Shown piece after piece: positions 1 through 6,400 of a stretch of DNA of 8,292 nt. The translations under genes were made by a program, and so were the position numbers. Positions within the stretch are counted from its first letter, which is position 1. Each line of letters begins with the position of its first letter. The DNA comes from Kiritimatiellia bacterium (GTDB lineage: Bacteria > Verrucomicrobiota > Kiritimatiellia > RFP12 > UBA1067): positions 1 to 8,292 of the forward strand of contig JAKSOX010000075.1 in the NCBI GenBank assembly GCA_024405335.1, given 5' to 3'. Below the pieces are notes generated by a model, which was given only the letters and a program-made list of their open reading frames with translations, searched no databases and was not told where the DNA came from.

Positions 1-2
1 AC

Positions 3-452
3 GTGATGGGCGCGCGCACCGCGTTCCAGTCGAACGCGATCGGGCTTTCGTTCCAGATCGAAAGCGGCAGCCAGGGCTACGCCGCCGCGTACGGCTCGGA
101 AGTCGCCTACTCGATGCTCGGCGCGGACGTCCACGCCGGCGTGGGGGACGGCTGGCACGTCTTCGAGGTGGGCGCCGCGGCGAAGGTGGACGACGCGAAG
201 AAGCACGATTTCTCCGCCCAGACGTTTTCCTCCGGTCTTTCGGTCTACGCCTTCACCGTGAACAACGACGGCACGCCGCATGCGCAGATGGCGTCCGTGT
301 CGATCGCGTGGCTGCTGATCAAGGACGGCGGCGCCGTGGTGCGCTACCTGCTCCCCGTGCGCCGCCTTGAAGACGGCGCGCTCGGCTTCTACGACACGGC
401 GAACGACGAGTGGTACCCGAACGCCGGCTCGGGCGAATTCGAGGCGGGCCCC
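3..452 (+). other. LamG-like domain 1 (N-terminal part missing)
   Basis: Residues 1-150. The opening VMGARTAFQSNAIGLSF lines up with SILGARANGDSNYLYV in domain 3, where that motif lies about 44 residues inside the domain. The window therefore starts roughly 45 residues into domain 1. It closes with LLPVRRLEDGALGFYDTAN and a GEFEAGP end, the same ending as domain 3 (FLPVKRLSDGVVGFYDSAS, then LIAGP). The fold is assigned from these shared motifs and not from a profile search. No A module follows; domain 2 begins almost at once. Confidence 0.72.
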
Positions 453-3400
453 GAATACTCGGACGAACATTCCTACCCCGTGGAGTGGATCGAAAACACC
501 TTCGACGCCTACTTCTTCACGGACTACTGCCCCGGCCCGGACACGCGCTTCGACGCGAAGTTCGTCGCCTACAACGGCATCGGCGCGGGCTCGGAATGGA
601 CCTCCGCCGGCCAGGCCGTCGGCTCCTACTACGGCACGCTCTGGGGCACGCGGCCCAACTCCACGGCGTACCGCTGCTATCAGTTCAGCACCTATTCCGG
701 CGCCGCCGAGTACGCGAGCTACCGCGGCGGCAACAGCGACACGCTCCACTACTACGTCCACCTCGACCGCGAGGCGGTCGTTGAGGTCCGCGAAACCGAC
801 GCGGAGATTTTGGTGAACGGCGTTACGGCCGCCACGGGCGTCAAGCGCTCCGGCGCCACGGAAGTGCCCCTGGCCATTTTCGCGATCAACAACAACGGCA
901 ACGTCACCCAGCGCGGCAAGTTCCGCCTCTTCAACCTGCGCTTCCGGGAAAAGGGCAGGATCGTGCGCTCCTACGTGCCGTACGTGAAGGACGACGTGCC
1001 CGGCCTCCTCGAAGAATGCTCCGGCGCGTTCCTTTCGCCGCGCGGTTCCGGCCAGGTCGCGGCCGGCCCGCGCGCCGCCTGCGACGACGACGTCTTCGAA
1101 GTCGAAGCGCCCGCGCTCACCTCCGTCGGCGCGCCGTCTCCCGCCTACGGCCGCCGCCAGCCCGTCGCGGAAGGGGACGCCTTCGACTGCTCCTTCCCCG
1201 CGTTCGAAACGAACGGCTTCCGCTACGTCGCCACGGGCTGGACCCTCTACACGAACTCCGCCGCCGGCGGCAGCCACGTGTGGAAGTCGGGCACGGGCGA
1301 CGTCTGCCCCTACGTGCACCCCGGGCGCTTCGCGAAGCTCCGCTGGGACGTCGCCGTTTCCCTGGCGCACGCCGGCGCGCCCGTGGCCCCCACCAACCTC
1401 TACGAGCGCGTCGAATACGTGGAGTCCACGGGTTCGCAGTACGTGAAGTCCGGCTACGTCCCCACGCGCTGGACGGAAACGCGCGTCGGTTTCCAGTTCC
1501 TCTCCGTGCCGTCCGGGCAGAGCTACTGCTCCATCCTCGGCGCGCGCGCCAACGGCGACAGCAACTACCTGTACGTGCCTGCGCGCATCGACAACGCCAC
1601 CCTCACGACGCTGCAGCACTATTACGGCAACAACCTGATCGCGCGCTCCTACGGCGTCGCCGCCGCCCGCCACGAAACGGTGTTCAACGACCCGGTCCAC
1701 CGCGTGTACGAAGACGGCTTGCTCCTCGGCACCTACGGCGTGGCGGCCTTGGCCAGCACGGGCAACCGCGAGTTCTTCTTCTTCTGCCGCAACGAAAACA
1801 ACGGCACGGCGCAGCATCTCGCCGCCGCCCGGCTCCACCACCTCGAGTTCTGGGAGTTCGGCCGCCCGGGCACGCGGTTCCTCCCCGTCAAACGCCTTTC
1901 CGACGGCGTGGTCGGCTTCTACGATTCGGCCTCGAACCGGTTCGTGACCGCGGTCTCCGGCTCCCTGATCGCCGGTCCCCACGCGGAAACGGACGACGGC
2001 CTGCGCGTCGCCGGCAACCTGGAAGCCCCCGACGATCCGGCTTTCGCCCCCGCCGCGGGCGACACCTGGCGCCACGCGCCCGGCGAGGCGGTCGATTGCG
2101 CCGCCCCCGCCGCCATCGCGCAGGGCTGCTTCGACTACGTCTGCACCGGCTACGTCGTCTACACGAACGACCTCGACGGCGTCCGCCGCGTCTGGCTTTC
2201 GGGCGACGGCGTCTCCGTGTCCTTCGCCCACCCCGGCGCGTTCACCACCGTGGAATGGCAGTGGAAGAAGACGGTCGGCGGCATGCCCTGGTCCGCCGCC
2301 TCCTACGTGCAGGACGGCCTGCTCGCGCTGTGGGACGGCGTCGAAAACTCCGGCCCGGGCCGCCACGCGGACGACGCCGGGGAATGGGTGGACCACGTCT
2401 CCGGCCACGCCTTCGGGCTCGTGGGCACGACGGTGGGGAACGACCGGCTCACCTTCGCCGGCAACACGTCCTCCTACGGCTGGCTCTCGCCCGAAGCGAC
2501 GGCCGCCACCTTCGACGTCCCCGAACGGCCCACCGTCGAAATCGCCTACCGCCACCTCGGCGGCGCCGCCAACGGCATCGCGCTGATGTCCTCTTCCAAG
2601 TCCGGCATCGCCATGGGCACCTATTCCTCCGGCACCGCCCTCATCCTGTCCGCCAACCGCAACGGCATCACGCCGAATTTTTCCGGCGGCGCCGACGCCC
2701 ACACCGTCGCCACCCTCTACGACGGCTACAAGGCCGCGTCCGCCTGGGCCGACGGCGCGCTCCTGACTTCGTTCGCCACCCAGAACTCCTGGAGCTACGC
2801 CAACGCCGCCACCTACGTCGGCAAGCGCGACCACGCCAACAATCCGTTCTGCGGCGACGTCATGGCCCTGCGCCTCTACGGCCGCCCGCTCGCCGAAGCG
2901 GAAATCGTCCACAACGATTTCGTGGACGCCTTCCGCTTCCGCGGCGTTTCCTACGCCGACGTGGTGGAAATCGCGGGCGAGCCCCGCCGCCTCGGCGCGC
3001 CTTCCCCCGCTTACGGCATCGGCGCGGGCTACGCGCCGGGCGCCGCCGTGGAGGCGTCCGTCCCCGCGCCCGACGTGGTGGCGGACGGCGTCGCCGCCAC
3101 CTGCGTCGGCCACGTCGTGTACGTCAACGCGCCCGGCTCCGCCGAATGGACCGAATGGATGCACGGCCCGGAATCGTCCGTCGCCTTCGAGCACCCCGGC
3201 GCCGCCGTGCGCGTCGTCTGGCTGTGGCGCACCTCCGCCGCGCCGTCCCTCGAATTCGGCGGGTTCGTCGCCACCAACGCGGCGTCCGTCGTCGCCGCCG
3301 CGCACGTCGGCGGCTGGGGCGACGCCGAATCGGCCTCCCTCGAGGCGGCGTGGGGCTTCGCTCCCGACGCGCTCGATTTCGTCCAGACCCTCCTGCCGGA

Positions 3401-6400
3401 CGCCGTCGCCGGCACGGACGTCCGCGCCGTCCTGCGTCTGCCGCCCGGCGCCACCGTCTACGTGCGCTTCTTCCTCGAAGATTCCGCCGGCGGCAAAACG
3501 TGGATGTCGTCCGAGGCCGCCGAAGTGACCCTGCCGGACGCCTGGGCGCCGCTCGTCCCGGACGCCGCGAGCTACGCGGGCGGATGCGCGAAGGTTCTCC
3601 ACTACGACGGCGTCGACAACGCCGGCACGGGCGTCCACGATCCCGATTCGCCCGTTTGGAAGGACCTTTCCGGCGGCGGCTACGACCTCCAGCTCACCGC
3701 GAACGGCTCCTGGCTCCCGAACGCGCTGAAGGCGTACGACTACACCGCCTACTGGCCCGTCGGCATGGGTCCGCTGTACCAAACGGTCGAAGCCGTGTTC
3801 CGCTCCACCTCCGCGCCGAACAACTGGGGCATGGTCTTCACCACGGAGCGCAAGAATTCGAGTCCCCACCGCGTGATGACGGGCAACTACGGCCGCTACG
3901 CCTGGTTCTCCACGGCGTCCACGGGCGAACGCGCCATGTTCCTCGGCGACGACGTGACCCTCCCGCGCGGCGTCGCCGCCACCTACAACGAACTTTCCGA
4001 CGTCGCCGTGCCGGACGGCTTCTTCCTCGACGGCGGCCGCGTCCTCAACCCGCCCGTCCTTTCCACCACTTTCAACGTCGGCAACGGCAAGATGGCCGTC
4101 GGCGCGCGCAAGCCCGGCGAAGGCAACTACTACTTCTGCGGCGACGTGTTCGCGATCCGCGCGTGGGAGGGGAAGCTGTCCGAAACCGACCTCCTCGCGA
4201 ACAACCGCATCGACCGCGTCCGCTTCTTCGGCGAAGAGCCGGCGGACGGCCTTTTGGTGACGGGCGATCCCGCCGTCTACGGCGAGGCCGCGCCCCGCGC
4301 CGGCCGCCACTACGGCCTCGCGGAAGGGGACGAATTCCTCTGCGTCGCGCCCGCGTCCGTCGCCCTCGCGGGCGGCGCCACGGCCACCTGCCTCGGCTGG
4401 AACCTCCACACCAACGTCCCCGGCACGGCGGAATGGGCGCTCGCCGCCTCCGGCGCGGAAACGACCTGCCCCTACGTCCACGGCAAAACCGCCGCCAAAC
4501 TCGTGTGGCGCTACGCCGTCGAAGGCCCCGCGGGCGTTTCCTTCCTCGGCCAGACCGCCACGAACCGCACCTCCGCCGCCTTCGTCGCCTCCGTGTCCGG
4601 CTTCGGTCCCGGCGTGACGGCGGCGGATCTCGCCGTGGCCTGGGGCGTGCGCCCCGGCGAATGCGCCGTCACTTCCGTCGTGTGCTCCGCCGCGGCGGGC
4701 GTCTCCACGAACCTCTTCCTCGGCGTGCCGCCAGGCGCCGCCGTCGCCAAACTGCTGCTGCTGGACAAGTCCACCGGCGCCGTGCTCGCCGAATCCGCCG
4801 AAGGCCGCATCGCCGCCGTCGATTCCCCGGGCGCGCTGCGCGACGCCTTCGTGCAGGTGGACGGCGCCGCCTGGTTCGACACCGGCCGCATGCCCACCAT
4901 GCAGTCCCGCGTGGAAATCGACTTCCGCTTCCTCCAGCGCTACAACCAGTACCGCGTCTTCGGCGTCGAAGCCGGCACGCTGTTCATGACGGTGTACCAG
5001 AACGGTTCCGGCTACTGGGCCTACGCCCACCAGAACAACAGCGGCAACTGGGTTTCCACCGGCGTCTACACCGACTTGCTGCGCCACTTCATGGTCTACG
5101 ACATGAAGAACAACGTGTTCGAAATCGACGACGGCGTCGTCTACAGCGCGAGCCCCATGAGCGGCACCGCCTCGCAGAACGCCAACAACACGATGTTCGT
5201 CTGCAAGGGCAACGGCGACGGCAACGTCGCGCCCCAGATGCGCGTGTACGACTTCAAGTTCTACGAAAACGGCGCGCTCGTGCAGCACCTGGTGCCGCGC
5301 GAGGTGAACGGCGAAGGCGTGCTGTGGGACGAAGTGGCGAACGCGCCCCACGCCTCCATCACCACCACGCCCGCCCTCTACGGCGAAGAACCGGCCCACG
5401 CGGACGCGCTCGAAGTCGTCGGCTGGCCCGTCGAAGGCCCCGCGACGCTCCCCGCCGCCGGCGTCCACCGCGGCCTCGCGGAAGGGGACGCGTTCACCTG
5501 CGTCGCCCCCGCTCACGGCGCCGGCGCCCTGAAGTACGTCTGCACGGGCTGGGAAATCTGGCGCTGCGCGGACGCTTCGGCCGACGACTGGTCCCTCGAA
5601 TCCTCCGGCTCCGGCAACGTCTGCCGCTACGTCCACGGCGCCTCCGCCGGACGGCTCGTCTGGAAGTGGTCCGTGAAGGGCCCCGCCGGCCTCTCCGCCG
5701 CCGCGCCGACCGAAGTCGGCCGCTTCTCCGCCACCGTGCCAGTTTCCGTGGAGGGCTTCGGCTACGACGCGGAATCCGCCTCCCTCTGCGTCGCCTGGGG
5801 CTACGCCCCGGACGCTCTCGCCTTCACCAACGTCGTCCTCTCGCCCGCGTCCCCGGGCACCGCGCCCGCCGTGGAAATCGGCGGCTTCGCCCCGGGCGCC
5901 ACCGTCCACGCGCGCTTCTTCCTCAAGGACGACCTCGGCCGCGTCACCGAAGCCCCGGACGCGATTTCCTTCACCACCGCCGACTTCTGGTGGGCCGAAG
6001 AATTCGCCCCGATGGTGAGGGCCACCGGCTCCCAGTGCTTTGACACCGGCATCCTCCCGAACCGCGGCACGCGCGTTTCCTTCACCCACGCCACCACCGA
6101 CAAGGCCACCGACAAGATGACCTTCGGCGAACGCAACAACGGCTTCAACTTCCTCTGCTGGATCGGCACCAACCCGGGCACGTCCATCAACCCCTGCCTC
6201 GGCACGTCCGGCAACGTCGGCGCCCAATCCACCGGCAAAATGGCCGGCGAACGCTGGACGCTCGACTTCGGCCTCCTCTCCGGCGTGTGGGTGGACGGCG
6301 TTTCGATTCTCGACGCCTACTGGTGGAAGGCCAACTACGACAGTTCGGCCACCTCCTCCAAAACCCTCTACATGATGGGCCTGAACGACAAGGGCGCGAT

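Noticed and set aside
6..8. ATG as a possible start of the gene
   Set aside because: It lies inside the VMGAR motif of LamG domain 1, about 45 residues after where that domain should begin, so the protein starts upstream.
367..816. Two overlapping + strand open frames (367-816 and 410-784)
   Set aside because: Thr/Ser/Arg/Pro-rich shadows of the real frame with no motif. The same bases encode LamG domains 1 and 2.
1773..1784. TTC x4 run (and CTG x4 at 4752-4763) as phase-variation repeats
   Set aside because: Triplet repeats in frame cannot cause frameshifts, and four units is too few to be striking.
3029..3454. Reverse-strand open frame of 141 codons
   Set aside because: Antisense to A3-B1, composition biased to Ala/Thr/Ser, no recognisable domain or ribosome site.
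4511..4900. Reverse-strand open frame of 129 codons
   Set aside because: Antisense shadow of B2 and LamG domain 6, no motif.
1016..6043. Long + strand open frame (1675 codons) offset from the real one
   Set aside because: Arg/Pro/Gly-rich low-complexity product with no domain. It overlaps the base-3 frame, which shows clear LamG and Fn3-like repeats. It is open only because wobble T is rare.
5801..6238. Reverse-strand open frame of 145 codons
   Set aside because: Antisense to the end of B3 and LamG domain 7. Its sequence looks more mixed than the others but matches no family I recognise, while the sense frame is clearly repetitive protein.
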